This document shows positions 44,529 to 56,151 of a stretch of 61,448 nt of DNA, piece after piece. Numbering within the stretch: the stretch's first letter is position 1; every line of letters starts with the position of its first letter. The notes below the pieces were generated by a model. That model was not told the origin of the DNA and did not search any database. It saw nothing but the letters and a program-made list of their open reading frames with translations. The DNA comes from Burkholderiales bacterium. GTDB taxonomy: Bacteria; Pseudomonadota; Gammaproteobacteria; Burkholderiales; Burkholderiaceae_C. The position numbers were made by a program, and so were the translations under genes. The stretch spans positions 1-61,448 of the forward strand of contig RXJW01000031.1 in the NCBI GenBank assembly GCA_003963005.1, given 5' to 3'.

Positions 44529-45007
44529 GCCAGGCGCGCCAAAGGAGCTGGATGGGGTGGCTGGCCGGCCTGCTGTTGCCGCTGCTGCTCTGGTCACCGG
44601 CCGCATCCGCCCAGTCCCGCATCGACAAGGGCGGCGTGACGCTGTATTGGGGTTTGGTGCCGGCCGCAATGCTGGCGCCGAGCCACCCGGTGGACGATCT
44701 CCACGGCGGACCTCCGAAGACCGGAGGCCAGGTTCACCATCTGGTCGTCGCATTGTTTGACAGTGCCAGCGGGCGCCGCATCGACGATGCCGTCGTCCGG
44801 GCACAGCTGAGCGAGGTCGGATTGGTCGACGAAGCGCCGAAGTACCTCGTTCCCATGAGGGTCAACGAACAGGCGAGCTACGGGCAGGTCTTCGGCGTCG
44901 CAAAGGAAGGCCCCTACCGGTTCAAGGCATGGGTGCGACTGCCAAGGGCAGCGCAGGACATCGAGTTCACGTTCTCGGCGTGGTCCTCCCATCGCACCGA
45001 GCGCTAA
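44525..45007 (+). CDS. Exported hypothetical protein
   Basis: The 160-aa protein has a signal peptide (WLAGLLLPLLLWSPAASAQ) and a probable beta-sandwich mature part (HHLVVALFDSASGRRIDD; YRFKAWVRLP). It is coupled to the DUF3141 gene by an ATGA overlap. Family not recognised. Confidence 0.68.
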   Translation: MSQARQRSWMGWLAGLLLPLLLWSPAASAQSRIDKGGVTLYWGLVPAAMLAPSHPVDDLHGGPPKTGGQVHHLVVALFDSASGRRIDDAVVRAQLSEVGLVDEAPKYLVPMRVNEQASYGQVFGVAKEGPYRFKAWVRLPRAAQDIEFTFSAWSSHRTER

Positions 45008-45018
45008 GGAGAAGCTCA

Positions 45019-45240
45019 ATGCTTATCGACAAGTCACCGCGACCCCAAGCCGGAAGGGCGCTGGCCCTCGTCGCGTTCTGGATCTTCGCTGCCGTCGCGC
45101 TTGCATTGATGCTGGCCGAGCACCGAGCACATGCCTGGGGCTTCGGGTGGCACGCCCTACTGCTCGGCGGATGCGTTGCGTTGCTGTATCTCCTGATACG
45201 GGCCGGAGACGGCTCGGGCGACGGGCGGGGCGCCGAGTAG
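45019..45240 (+). CDS. Small two-span membrane protein (DUF2933-like)
   Basis: The 73-aa protein has two membrane helices (LALVAFWIFAAVALALML, HALLLGGCVALLYLLIR) with a histidine-containing linker (EHRAHAWGFGWH). An AAGGAG site precedes the ATG. It resembles DUF2933-type proteins. Confidence 0.65.
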   Translation: MLIDKSPRPQAGRALALVAFWIFAAVALALMLAEHRAHAWGFGWHALLLGGCVALLYLLIRAGDGSGDGRGAE

Positions 45241-45254
45241 CGCTGAGACAGTCC

Positions 45255-46034
45255 ATGGAAGCCATCGACCTGTCCGGAAAGAAGGGCCTCGTGGTCGGCG
45301 TCGCGAATGCAGACAGCCTGGCCTGGTCCGCTGCCCAGCACTTTCGAGCAGCCGGCGCCGATCTGGCGCTGACCTATTACAGCGACAAGGCCAAGCCTCA
45401 CGTCGAACCGCTGGCGCAGCAGGTGCAAGCCATGCTCTTGCCGTGCAATGTGCTGAAGGCGGGCGAGCTGGAGGCTGTGTTCGAGGCGCTGGGCAAGACC
45501 TGGGGGCGGCTGGATTTCGTCTTCCACTCCATCGCGTCAGCCCCCAAGGAAGATCTGCAGGGCCGCCTCACCGACTGCTCGGCAGCAGGATTTTCCGAAG
45601 CGATGCAGGTCTCCTGTCACTCGCTCATCAGGATGGCGCATCTTGCCGAGCCGTGGATGAGGGACGGCGGCAGCCTCACGACAGTCAGCTTCTACGGCGC
45701 CGAGAAGGTCGTCGAGCACTACAACGTCATGGGTCCGGTGAAGGCCGCACTCGAGGCCTCGGTGCGCTACCTCGCGCATGAACTGGGACGTTCCCACATC
45801 CGGGTCAATGCCATCTCCGCAGGCCCTGTGCGAACGCGTGCGGCCTCGGGCATCACCCATTTCGAAGAGCTGCTGGATGCTGCGGCGCAGCGCTCACCGC
45901 AACGCCGCACCATCGACGGCTGCGAAGTCGGCCGCGTCGCGCTGATGCTGGCAAGTTCGTATGCCTCGGCGATCACGGGCGAAGTTGTTCACGTTGATGG
46001 TGGGTTCCATGTCGAGGGCATGGTGTTTCACTGA
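45255..46034 (+). CDS. fabI: Enoyl-ACP reductase (FabI type)
   Basis: The 259-aa enzyme reduces enoyl-ACP in fatty-acid synthesis. It has the FabI nucleotide-binding start (GLVVGVANADSLAWSAA) and the catalytic Y-x6-K motif (HYNVMGPVKAAL). It is an accessory copy, lying 14 bp after a small membrane protein and before oleate hydratase, in a lipid-modifying cluster. Such a second copy may also alter sensitivity to FabI inhibitors. Confidence 0.9.
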   Translation: MEAIDLSGKKGLVVGVANADSLAWSAAQHFRAAGADLALTYYSDKAKPHVEPLAQQVQAMLLPCNVLKAGELEAVFEALGKTWGRLDFVFHSIASAPKEDLQGRLTDCSAAGFSEAMQVSCHSLIRMAHLAEPWMRDGGSLTTVSFYGAEKVVEHYNVMGPVKAALEASVRYLAHELGRSHIRVNAISAGPVRTRAASGITHFEELLDAAAQRSPQRRTIDGCEVGRVALMLASSYASAITGEVVHVDGGFHVEGMVFH

Positions 46035-46110
46035 GCGAGCCGGTTCGCGTCCTTTTGCTCCCTGCCGACCCTTTCGCCTTCACCCAATCACGAGTTCGGA
46101 AATCACCCAC

Positions 46111-47697
46111 ATGAAATCCAATGAAAGTCGCAAAGCCCTCCTGGTCGGAGGCGGCATCGGCGCGCTGAGCGCCGCGGCGATCCTCATACGAGACGCCGGA
46201 TTTGCCGGGTCGAACATCCGCATCATCGAAGAGCTCCCGGTGACCGGCGGCGCCCTCGACGGTTCGGGAAGCGCTCAAGGCGGCTATGTGTCCCGCGGGG
46301 GGCGGATGCTCACCGAGGAGACCTATGTGTGCCTGTGGAACCTGCTCGACAGCATTCCATCGCTGGATGACCCGGCGGTCTCCGTCAAGTCGCAGGCGTG
46401 GGCCTTCAACCGCGACTGGCGATCCGACGCCAAGGCCCGGCTGATTGGACGTGACCGGCGCATCCTCGACGCCAGCGATCTGGGCTTCAATCTCCAGGAC
46501 CGGCTGGAGATCACGCGTCTGCTGGTGACACCCGAGCGCTCGCTGCACACGCGGCGCATCGAGGACTGCTTCTCGCCCCACTTCTTCGAGACCAACTTCT
46601 GGGCGATGTGGCGGACGACGTTCGCATTCCAGAACTGGCACAGCGCGGTGGAACTCAGGCGCTACATGCTGCGGTTTCTGCAGGAATTTCCTCGCATCCA
46701 CACGCTGGCCGGCGTCCGCCGCACGCCGCTGAATCAGTACGACGCCATCGTTCGCCCGCTGGAGCGCTGGCTGGCGGAGCGGGGCGTGATCTTCGAGACC
46801 GGTACCAAGGTCGTGGATGTGGACTTCGTCGAGCAAGGACAGCAGCGCAGGATCGAATCCTTGCATGTGCTGCGCGACGGGCGCGAAGCCATCTATCGCC
46901 TTGACCCGGACGACCTCGCGTTGATCACCATCGGGTCCATGACCGCCGACGCGACGTACGGCGACGATACGCATGCGCCGGAGTTGGTGCGGGACAAGCG
47001 TGATGGCGCCTGGACGCTTTGGGAAACCATGGCCCGCAAGGCGCCGGGACTGGGCCGGCCCAACGCCTTCTGCGGCAACGTCGATTCAAGCAAGTGGGAG
47101 TCGTTCACGCTGACGCTTCGCACACCCACGCTGATTCGGCGCATCCAGGAGCTGACCGGCAACGCGCCCGGCACTGGCGGGCTGATGACCTTCAAGGACT
47201 CCAACTGGCTGATGTCGATCGTCGTGCCGCACCCGCCGCACTTCGCGGGTCAGCCCGAAGACGTCTACACGATCTGGGGCTACGGCCTGTTCGTGGACAA
47301 CAAGGGCGACTACATCGACAAGACGATGGCGCAGGCATCGGGACGGGAAATTCTCACCGAGCTGATCCATCACCTGAAGTTCGAAGACATCCTCGAGGAA
47401 GTGCTGAGCACCACCACCGTGATTCCGGTGATGATGCCCTACATCACCAGCGAGTTCGAACGCCGCGAGGCAGGCGATCGCCCGCCCGTGATTCCTGCGG
47501 GATCCACCAATTTTGCGCTGCTGGGGCAGTACGTGGAGATTCCCGAGGACGTCGTTTTCACCGTCGAGTACTCGGTGCGCGGCGCCATGCACGCCGTCTA
47601 TGGCCTGTTAGGCATGGACAACGAGATTCCTCCCATCTATCACGGCATCACGGATCCGGAAGCCGCGATTGCCAGCTTGAAGACGCTGCTGCACTGA
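46111..47697 (+). CDS. ohyA: Oleate hydratase
   Basis: The 528-aa flavoprotein hydrates unsaturated fatty acids to 10-hydroxy acids. It has an N-terminal dinucleotide site (ALLVGGGIGALSAAAILIRD), the FAD-contact segment (VTGGALDGSGSAQGGYVSRG) and the family markers FAFQNWHSAVELRRY and LMTFKDSNWLMSI. Its length and frame are complete. Together with FabI and DUF3141 it points to membrane lipid remodelling. Confidence 0.93.
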   Translation: MKSNESRKALLVGGGIGALSAAAILIRDAGFAGSNIRIIEELPVTGGALDGSGSAQGGYVSRGGRMLTEETYVCLWNLLDSIPSLDDPAVSVKSQAWAFNRDWRSDAKARLIGRDRRILDASDLGFNLQDRLEITRLLVTPERSLHTRRIEDCFSPHFFETNFWAMWRTTFAFQNWHSAVELRRYMLRFLQEFPRIHTLAGVRRTPLNQYDAIVRPLERWLAERGVIFETGTKVVDVDFVEQGQQRRIESLHVLRDGREAIYRLDPDDLALITIGSMTADATYGDDTHAPELVRDKRDGAWTLWETMARKAPGLGRPNAFCGNVDSSKWESFTLTLRTPTLIRRIQELTGNAPGTGGLMTFKDSNWLMSIVVPHPPHFAGQPEDVYTIWGYGLFVDNKGDYIDKTMAQASGREILTELIHHLKFEDILEEVLSTTTVIPVMMPYITSEFERREAGDRPPVIPAGSTNFALLGQYVEIPEDVVFTVEYSVRGAMHAVYGLLGMDNEIPPIYHGITDPEAAIASLKTLLH

Positions 47698-47807
47698 CGA
47701 AGTGATGCGCGATAGGCCGCGAGCGGCTCGCATCCGGCAAGGAGATCTGGGTCGCGGACCCGCATGAACATGCCCTGCGCGTGCTGAGGCAATCCGAGGA
47801 GCGGAGT

Positions 47808-49711
<1,904 letters not shown>

Positions 49712-49715
<4 letters not shown>

Positions 49716-50491
49716 ATGGCGGCGTCGAAACGCGCCGGGCGTTGCTGCGCCAGGGCGCAGCGGCAGTCGCTGTTGTCCTCTGTCCGGCCAGCGCCCGGGC
49801 TCAGGTCTCCGAGGGCCGCGAGATCCTCGACCGTGTCGAGAAGCTGCTGTGGGGCAGCACGGTGCGGGGCGACTACGAGATGACGATCACCACGCCGCGC
49901 TGGCAGCGCACGCTGGGCTTGAAGGTCTGGATGGAGCGGCCCAAGCGCTCGTTCGTGCGCATCGTCTCGCCGGCCAAGGAGGCCGGCATCGGCTCGCTGC
50001 GCATCGGCGGGGAGATGTGGAACTACCTGCCCAACGTCGAGCGCATCGTGAAGATTCCGCCGTCGATGATGCTGCAGCCCTGGATGGGTTCGGACTTCAC
50101 CAACGATGACCTGGTCAAGCAGAGCAGCATCCTTGATGACTACACGCACAAGGTCCTGTCCGTCGCGGTACAGGAGGGCGTCGACGTGCTGCAGATCGAG
50201 GCGACGCCGAAGCCGGACGCGGCGGTCGTCTGGGGGCGCATCGTCTACTGGGTGCGCCGCGCCGACACCATGCCGCTCAAGCAAGAATTCTTCAGCGAAC
50301 GCGGCGAACGAGTACGCGTGCTGAGCTTTTCGGACATTCGCCCCGTCGGCGGCCGTGTGCTGCCCACCCGCTGGGAGATGCGACCGGATGCCAAGCCGGG
50401 CAACGCCACGACGATCGTCCTGAAGGACGCCCTGTTCAACCAGCCGGTCGAGGACGAGGTCTTCAGCCAGCGCAACCTCCAGAAGAAATGA
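49712..50491 (+). CDS. LolA-like outer-membrane lipoprotein-sorting protein
   Basis: The 259-aa protein has a signal peptide (GAAAVAVVLCPASARAQ) and the motif of the outer-membrane lipoprotein-sorting family (IVSPAKEAGIGSLRIGGEMW; PNVERIVKIPPSMMLQPWMG). It may carry lipid or lipoprotein across the periplasm. Both ends overlap neighbouring genes (ATGA), so it is locked into the ftsH operon. Confidence 0.86.
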
Positions 50492-52917
50492 ACCACCAGC
50501 TTCCTTGGATCGCCGAGCGTGTGAGGCTGTTTCGCGAGGCCGACCCCGAGTTCGCGCGCTGGGCGCGCGGCTTCGGTCCGATTGCTCATCGTGACGAAAC
50601 GCAGCTGCGCATCCACGATCTGGCGCAGGTGCTCGTCGCCGGCGGCAAGGCGCCGGACACGGCGTCGGTCTATCGCCTGCTCTGGGCTGCGGACCGGCTC
50701 GCCGCGGCCGCCATGTGGCTGACCGTGCACATGACCTATGCCCGCAACGTCTACCTCGACGGGCGCGAACTCGCAGTGGACGATTTCAAGGCGACGCCGG
50801 AAGGCCACACGGGGGGCTCGCTGAACATCGTGCCGGCGTATGCCGGCTACCTCGCGGCCAATGCGCTGAGCGGGCTGACGCGCAGCTGGCTGATGGGACA
50901 GGGCCACTGCGTCGCCGGCATCGACGCCTGCAACCTGCTGGTGGACAACATGACGCCGCGCCATGCGCAGCAATACGACCGCAGCGAAGCGGGCCTCACC
51001 CGCTTCGTCCGCGACTTCTACAGCTATGCGATCGATGCCGACGGCGCGCCCGCCTCCGCGCTCGGCAGCCATGTCGGCCCGCACACGGCAGGGGGCCTGT
51101 CCGAGGGGGGCTACCTTGGTTTTGCCGAACTGCAGTACGTCCACATGCCGTTGAAGGGAGAGCGGCTGGTTGTCTTCCTCAGCGACGGCGCGTTCGAAGA
51201 GCAGCGCGGCAGCGACTGGGCGCCGCGCTGGTGGCGCGCCGAGGACAGCGGCTTCGTCGCGCCCTTCATGATCCTCAACGGGCGGCGGATCGAGCAGCGC
51301 AGCACCCTGCAACAGCAGGGTGGACGGGCATGGTTCGAGGAGCACCTGCGGCTGAACGGCTTCGATCCGATAGGCATCGACGGGACCGATCCGGCGGCCT
51401 TCGCCTGGGCGATCCACGCGATGGAAGAGCGGCTCGCCGCCTGTGCGACCGCGGTCGGCGAAGGCCGCATCGGCTATCCGGTGCCGCTGCACTACACGAT
51501 CGCCGAGGCGCCCAAGGGATTCGGCTTTCCGGGCGCTGGCACCAACGCGGCTCACAACCTGCCCCTGCCCGGCAATCCGAGCGTCGACGCCGCCGCGCGC
51601 CGGCTGTTCAATGAAGGCGCTGCGGCACTGCGCGTGGACGCGTCGGAACTCGACGAGGCACTGGTCCTGCTGTGCCGGCACGAGGCCCAGACGCGCCCGC
51701 GCGAGCGGGACCACGCGCTGGCGCGGCGCAATGTCGCACTCGCGAACCTGCCCGAGGCCGGGTGGGCCGCTGCCGGCTCGGCCGACGGCTCCCCGATGGC
51801 CGCGCTGGACCGGGCGTTCGCCGGCATCGTCTCGGCCAATCCCGGGCTGCGGCCTCGCGTCGCCAACCCGGATGAACTGCGCAGCAACCGCATGGACCGT
51901 ACGCTGGACCTGCTCAAGCACCGGGTGCTGGTGCCGGAAGCAGGCGTCGCCGAGGCGGTGGACGGCGCCGTGGTGACGGCGCTCAATGAGGAGGCGGTCA
52001 TCAGCGCAGCGCTGGGCAACAAGGGCGGCATCAACCTGGTGGTCTCCTATGAAGCCTTCGCGGTGAAGATGCTGGGTGCGTTGCGCCAGGAAATCCTGTT
52101 CGCGCGCCACCAGGCCCAGGCGGGCACGGCACCGGGCTGGCTGTCGGTGGTGACACTGGCCACCTCCCACACCTGGGAGAACGGCAAGAACGAGCAGTCT
52201 CACCAGGATCCGACGCTCGCCGAAGCCCTGCTCGGCGAGATGTCGGACACCTCCCGCGTGCTCTTCCCCATCGACGCCAACAGCGCCGTCGCCGCCATGC
52301 GCGCGGCCTACCGGACCCGCGGCCAGTTCTGGACGATGGTCGTGCCCAAGCGCGCGCTGCCGGTGCGGCTGAACGCCGAGCAGGCCGAACGTCTGGTTGC
52401 CGACGGCGCGCTGCCGATCAAGGTCTGCGAGCGGCCGGCCCTGCTGCTCGTCGCGGTGGGTGCCTACCAGCTGGGCGAGGCGCTGCGTGCCGCGCAGCGC
52501 CTGGACACGCACGGCATCTCGACGGCCGTGACCTGTGTCCTCGAACCCGGCCGGTTCCGCCTGTCGCGCGACGCCCGCGAAGCCGCATTCGTCCATGCCG
52601 ACGAGGCTCTGGCGCGTCTGTTCCCGGATGCGGCCGCAGCGCGCGTGGTCGTCAGCCACACGCGGCCCGAACCCATGCTCGGGCTGCTGCGCCGCCTTGA
52701 CACCGGTCCGCGAACCACGGCAGCGCTCGGCTACCTCAGCCGCGGCGGCACACTCGACGTGGCCGGCATGCTCTTCGCGAACCGCTGCACCTGGGCGCAC
52801 ATCGTTGCCGCGGCGGCACCGCTGGCCGGGTTCGACCCGGCGGCGGTCCTGACGCCGGCCGAGCGCGCGGCGGTGGCGGGGCACGGCGATCCGCGCGCGG
52901 TGACACATGCCGAATGA
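50488..52917 (+). CDS. Divergent phosphoketolase-like ThDP enzyme
   Basis: The 809-aa protein has the phosphoketolase layout: TPEGHTGGSLNIVPAYAGYL, SHVGPHTAGGLSEGGYLG, and later TSHTWENGKNEQSHQDPTL and RVLFPIDANS, all landmarks of Xfp. The ThDP motif, normally GDGE-x-ETGPLA, reads SDGAFEEQRGSDWAPRWW, so substrate or reaction may differ. I recall database labels of xylulose 5-phosphate 3-epimerase for proteins like this. It sits between a LolA-like gene and an ABC transporter, an unusual place for a central-carbon enzyme. Confidence 0.82.
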   Translation: MNHQLPWIAERVRLFREADPEFARWARGFGPIAHRDETQLRIHDLAQVLVAGGKAPDTASVYRLLWAADRLAAAAMWLTVHMTYARNVYLDGRELAVDDFKATPEGHTGGSLNIVPAYAGYLAANALSGLTRSWLMGQGHCVAGIDACNLLVDNMTPRHAQQYDRSEAGLTRFVRDFYSYAIDADGAPASALGSHVGPHTAGGLSEGGYLGFAELQYVHMPLKGERLVVFLSDGAFEEQRGSDWAPRWWRAEDSGFVAPFMILNGRRIEQRSTLQQQGGRAWFEEHLRLNGFDPIGIDGTDPAAFAWAIHAMEERLAACATAVGEGRIGYPVPLHYTIAEAPKGFGFPGAGTNAAHNLPLPGNPSVDAAARRLFNEGAAALRVDASELDEALVLLCRHEAQTRPRERDHALARRNVALANLPEAGWAAAGSADGSPMAALDRAFAGIVSANPGLRPRVANPDELRSNRMDRTLDLLKHRVLVPEAGVAEAVDGAVVTALNEEAVISAALGNKGGINLVVSYEAFAVKMLGALRQEILFARHQAQAGTAPGWLSVVTLATSHTWENGKNEQSHQDPTLAEALLGEMSDTSRVLFPIDANSAVAAMRAAYRTRGQFWTMVVPKRALPVRLNAEQAERLVADGALPIKVCERPALLLVAVGAYQLGEALRAAQRLDTHGISTAVTCVLEPGRFRLSRDAREAAFVHADEALARLFPDAAAARVVVSHTRPEPMLGLLRRLDTGPRTTAALGYLSRGGTLDVAGMLFANRCTWAHIVAAAAPLAGFDPAAVLTPAERAAVAGHGDPRAVTHAE

Positions 52918-53638
52918 ACCGGTACCACCGGCCTCCGACGCGATCGTCCGCGTCGAGCGGGCGACCAAGGTCTACCAGCGCGACAGCGTGCCGGTGGCCG
53001 CGCTGCAGCCGACGAACCTCGAGATCCTGCGCGGCGACTTCGTCGCGCTGGTCGGCCCGTCGGGCTCGGGCAAGACGACGCTGCTCAACCTGATCGGCGG
53101 GCTCGACCGGCCGACTGAAGGGCGCATCTGGATCGCCGGCCAGGAGATCACCGCGCTGGACGCGAAGGCGCTGGCGGAGGTGAGGCTGCACAAGATCGGC
53201 TTCGTGTTCCAGGAGTACAACCTCGTGCCGGTGCTGTCGGCGCTGGAGAACGTCGAGTACGTGATGCTGCTGCAGCGTGTCGGCGAGGCCGAGCGCTGCC
53301 AGCGCGCCCTGCAACTGCTCGCCGAGCTGGGGCTTGCGGGGCTCGAGCACCGGCGGCCCAACGAACTGTCCGGCGGCCAACAGCAGCGGGTGGCCGTGGC
53401 GCGCGCGATCGCGGCACGGCCGGTCATCGTCCTGCCCGACGAACCCACCGCCAACCTCGATTCGGCGTCGGGCGCGGCATTGATGGACCTGATGCTGCGA
53501 CTCAACGAGGAGGAAGGCATCACTTTTGTTTTCTCCACGCACGACTCGATGGTCGTCGACCGCGCGCGGCGCGTGATCCGCCTGCGCGACGGCCGCATCG
53601 AAGCCGACGAACGCCGGCCCAGCGGAGTCGCCCGATGA
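52907..53638 (+). CDS. ABC transporter ATPase (LolD/MacB type)
   Basis: The 243-aa ATPase has Walker A GPSGSGKTT, the signature LSGGQQQRVAVARA and Walker B VIVLPDEPTANLD, where the usual Ala before Asp is Pro. It is of the LolD/MacB kind that powers FtsX-type permeases without transporting through the membrane. It overlaps the phosphoketolase gene by 11 bp and the permease gene by 4 bp. Confidence 0.93.
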   Translation: MPNEPVPPASDAIVRVERATKVYQRDSVPVAALQPTNLEILRGDFVALVGPSGSGKTTLLNLIGGLDRPTEGRIWIAGQEITALDAKALAEVRLHKIGFVFQEYNLVPVLSALENVEYVMLLQRVGEAERCQRALQLLAELGLAGLEHRRPNELSGGQQQRVAVARAIAARPVIVLPDEPTANLDSASGAALMDLMLRLNEEEGITFVFSTHDSMVVDRARRVIRLRDGRIEADERRPSGVAR

Positions 53639-56151
53639 TAGGAACGCTGGCCGTGCGCAACATACTGCGCAACCGCCGCCGCTCCGTCATCACGGTGCTG
53701 TCGATCGCGGTCGGCTTGGCAGCGCTCACCTTCCTGTGGGGCTTCGTCGATGGCATGAACCGCCAGATGGTGAACAACACGACGCGCTACTTCGCCGCCG
53801 ACGTACAGGTTCACCTGAAGGGTTACCACGACGATCCGAGCCTCGACCGCGCGATCGACAGTGGCAATCGCATCCTCGATGCCGTGGCCGCCGATCCGGC
53901 CGTTGCCGCGGCGACACCACGCCTGGAGACCACCGTGCTCGCCAGCCGCGGTGACCGCTCGCGCGGAATCGTGGCCGTGGGCGTGGATGCGGTCCGCGAG
54001 GCCGCCGTGACCGATCTGTTCAAGGCTGTCGTCGACGGCCGCCCCCTCGAGGCCGCCGACGACCGTGGCGTGCTGCTCGGCGAGGCCCTGGCCGAGGCGC
54101 TCGGCCTGCGCGCCGGAGACGATCTGGTGCTCGTGGGACAGGCCTATGACGGTTCGGTGGCGAGCGCCCGCATGCCGGTGCGCGGCGTGTTCCGCACCCG
54201 GATCGACGAGCTGGACGGCTACGTCGCCGTGATGCCGATGGCGGCGATGCGCGACTTCCTCGCGACGCCCGATACGATCACGGGGGTGGCACTGCGCTTG
54301 CGTGATCGCACTGCGCTGGCAGCGGCGACCGCTGCCCTGACCGCGCGCGTGGGAGCTGAACACGAGGTGGTCGGCTGGCCGACCCTGCTGCCGATGGTGG
54401 CGGTCAGCATCCGCTTTCACGAGGTGATGGGCTCGGTGATCCTGGCGATCTTCTTCGTGATGGTCGCCGCCGGTGTCGCCAATCCCGTGCTGATGGCCGT
54501 GCTGGAGCGCAGCCGCGAGTTCGGCATCATGCTGGCGGTCGGCACCCGGCCGGCGCTGCTCTTCCGGCTGGTCCTCGCGGAGGCGGCGCTGTTGGGCCTG
54601 GCCGGGCTGTTGCTCGGCAACCTGGTCGGACTCGGCGCGACCGCAGCCTTCGGCCGCATCGGCATCGACCTGGGCGCCTTCGAGGCCGGGTTGCGGACGA
54701 TGCCCGGCCTGGCGGATGTCATCTTTCCGGTCCTGCGGGCCGAGCGCAGCGTGGTGATCTCGCTGCTGGTCTTCGTGATCGCCTTGCTGATGGCGCTCTA
54801 TCCGGCGCTGCGGGCAGCGCGGCTGGAGCCGGTCGCCGCGATCCGTGGCGTCGGCGGACCGGCCACGTCCGCCCGATCAGCCCCCTGGGGCCGGCACCAG
54901 GGGTCGCTCGCGCCCTCGCGCCTGTCGGTGTTCGTGCGGATCGCTGCGCGCAACCTGCTGCGCAACCGCAAGCGCAGCGCGATCACCGCCTTCGGCGCGG
55001 CCTTCGCCATCGTCGCCTACGTCTTTCTCTACGGCTTCTTTGACGGCTTTGCCGAACAGATCGTCGCCAACTCGACCGGCTACATCACCGGACACCTGCA
55101 GATCGAACGCCCCGGGCTGCGCCGTGACCTGGCGCCCGAACTGGCCTTCGATGACGCGGCGACGGTGCTGCAGGCTGTGGAACGCCTGCCGGGAGTGGCC
55201 GGCGCCGCGCCGCGCGTGCAGGCGCAGGCACTGGCCAGCAGCCCGACCAAATCGGCCGGCATCGTGCTCTACGGCGTCGACCCGCAGCGTGAACGCGGCA
55301 TCACGGTGCTGCACCGGGCCTTCGTCGAGGGCACGGCACTCGACGCCGATGCCGAGCGCGACATCGTCATCGGTCGGCGCCTGGCCGAGAAGCTGGGCAT
55401 CCGCCTGGGCGAGAAGCTCGTGGTCATGGCTCCCGGTCTCGCCGGCGAGATCGGCACCGCGGCGTTCCGCATCCGTGGCATCTTCGCGACCGAGAGCAGT
55501 TCCTTCGATGGCGCGATAGCTTTCGTCACGCTGCCGGCAGCGCAGCGCATGCTGGGCCTGGGACAGCGGGTCTCGTCGATCAACCTGCGGCTTGGCGACC
55601 GCGCCGGTGTCGACGCAACCGCCGCCCGGCTCGGCACCGAGCTGGCGGGTCGTGGGCTGGTCGCAGCGCCTTGGCCGCAACTGATGCCGCGCGTGGCGGA
55701 CATGGTTGGCCTGATCCGCGCGATCCGCACCGTGGTGGTCGCGGTGTTCTTCCTGGTCGTCGCACTGGCGGTGATGAACACGGTTTTCATGGCGGTGGCC
55801 GAGCGGACGCGTGAGTTCGGCGTGATGATGGCGCTCGGCACGCCGCCGGATGCCATCCTGCGCATGGTCATCTATGAGACCGTGGCGCTGATGCTGGTCG
55901 CATCGCTCGCGGGCTACGCGATCGGTGCAGCCGTCGTCGGGCTGTTTGGCACGGTCGGGCTCGACCTGTCCGGCTTCTTCAAGGACTACAGCACGATTCC
56001 CGGCCTGACCGGCATCGTGTACACGCGCTTCGTACCCGCCAATCTGATCGGCCCGGGTCTGGGCCTGTTTCTCGCCAGCGTGGCCGTCTCTCTGTATCCG
56101 GCGTGGCGGGCCGCACGGCTGGATCCGACCGCTGCGCTGCGGCACGCGTGA
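53635..56151 (+). CDS. Tandem FtsX-type ABC permease (LolCE-like)
   Basis: The 838-aa permease is two FtsX-type units in one chain. Each starts with a similar segment (LAVRNILRNRRRSVIT at residue 5; RIAARNLLRNRKRSAIT near 437), followed by a periplasmic domain and three membrane helices (IFFVMVAAGVANPVLMAV; VFFLVVALAVMNTVFMAV). LolC and LolE are normally separate proteins; here the pair is fused. With the ATPase and LolA-like protein it suggests extraction of a lipid or lipoprotein from the inner membrane. Confidence 0.9.
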   Translation: MIGTLAVRNILRNRRRSVITVLSIAVGLAALTFLWGFVDGMNRQMVNNTTRYFAADVQVHLKGYHDDPSLDRAIDSGNRILDAVAADPAVAAATPRLETTVLASRGDRSRGIVAVGVDAVREAAVTDLFKAVVDGRPLEAADDRGVLLGEALAEALGLRAGDDLVLVGQAYDGSVASARMPVRGVFRTRIDELDGYVAVMPMAAMRDFLATPDTITGVALRLRDRTALAAATAALTARVGAEHEVVGWPTLLPMVAVSIRFHEVMGSVILAIFFVMVAAGVANPVLMAVLERSREFGIMLAVGTRPALLFRLVLAEAALLGLAGLLLGNLVGLGATAAFGRIGIDLGAFEAGLRTMPGLADVIFPVLRAERSVVISLLVFVIALLMALYPALRAARLEPVAAIRGVGGPATSARSAPWGRHQGSLAPSRLSVFVRIAARNLLRNRKRSAITAFGAAFAIVAYVFLYGFFDGFAEQIVANSTGYITGHLQIERPGLRRDLAPELAFDDAATVLQAVERLPGVAGAAPRVQAQALASSPTKSAGIVLYGVDPQRERGITVLHRAFVEGTALDADAERDIVIGRRLAEKLGIRLGEKLVVMAPGLAGEIGTAAFRIRGIFATESSSFDGAIAFVTLPAAQRMLGLGQRVSSINLRLGDRAGVDATAARLGTELAGRGLVAAPWPQLMPRVADMVGLIRAIRTVVVAVFFLVVALAVMNTVFMAVAERTREFGVMMALGTPPDAILRMVIYETVALMLVASLAGYAIGAAVVGLFGTVGLDLSGFFKDYSTIPGLTGIVYTRFVPANLIGPGLGLFLASVAVSLYPAWRAARLDPTAALRHA

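Noticed and set aside
50245-52968. 907-codon open frame on the minus strand opposite the phosphoketolase gene
   Set aside because: It mirrors the codons of the plus-strand gene in GC-rich DNA, has no recognised motif, and would overlap a gene with clear family landmarks.
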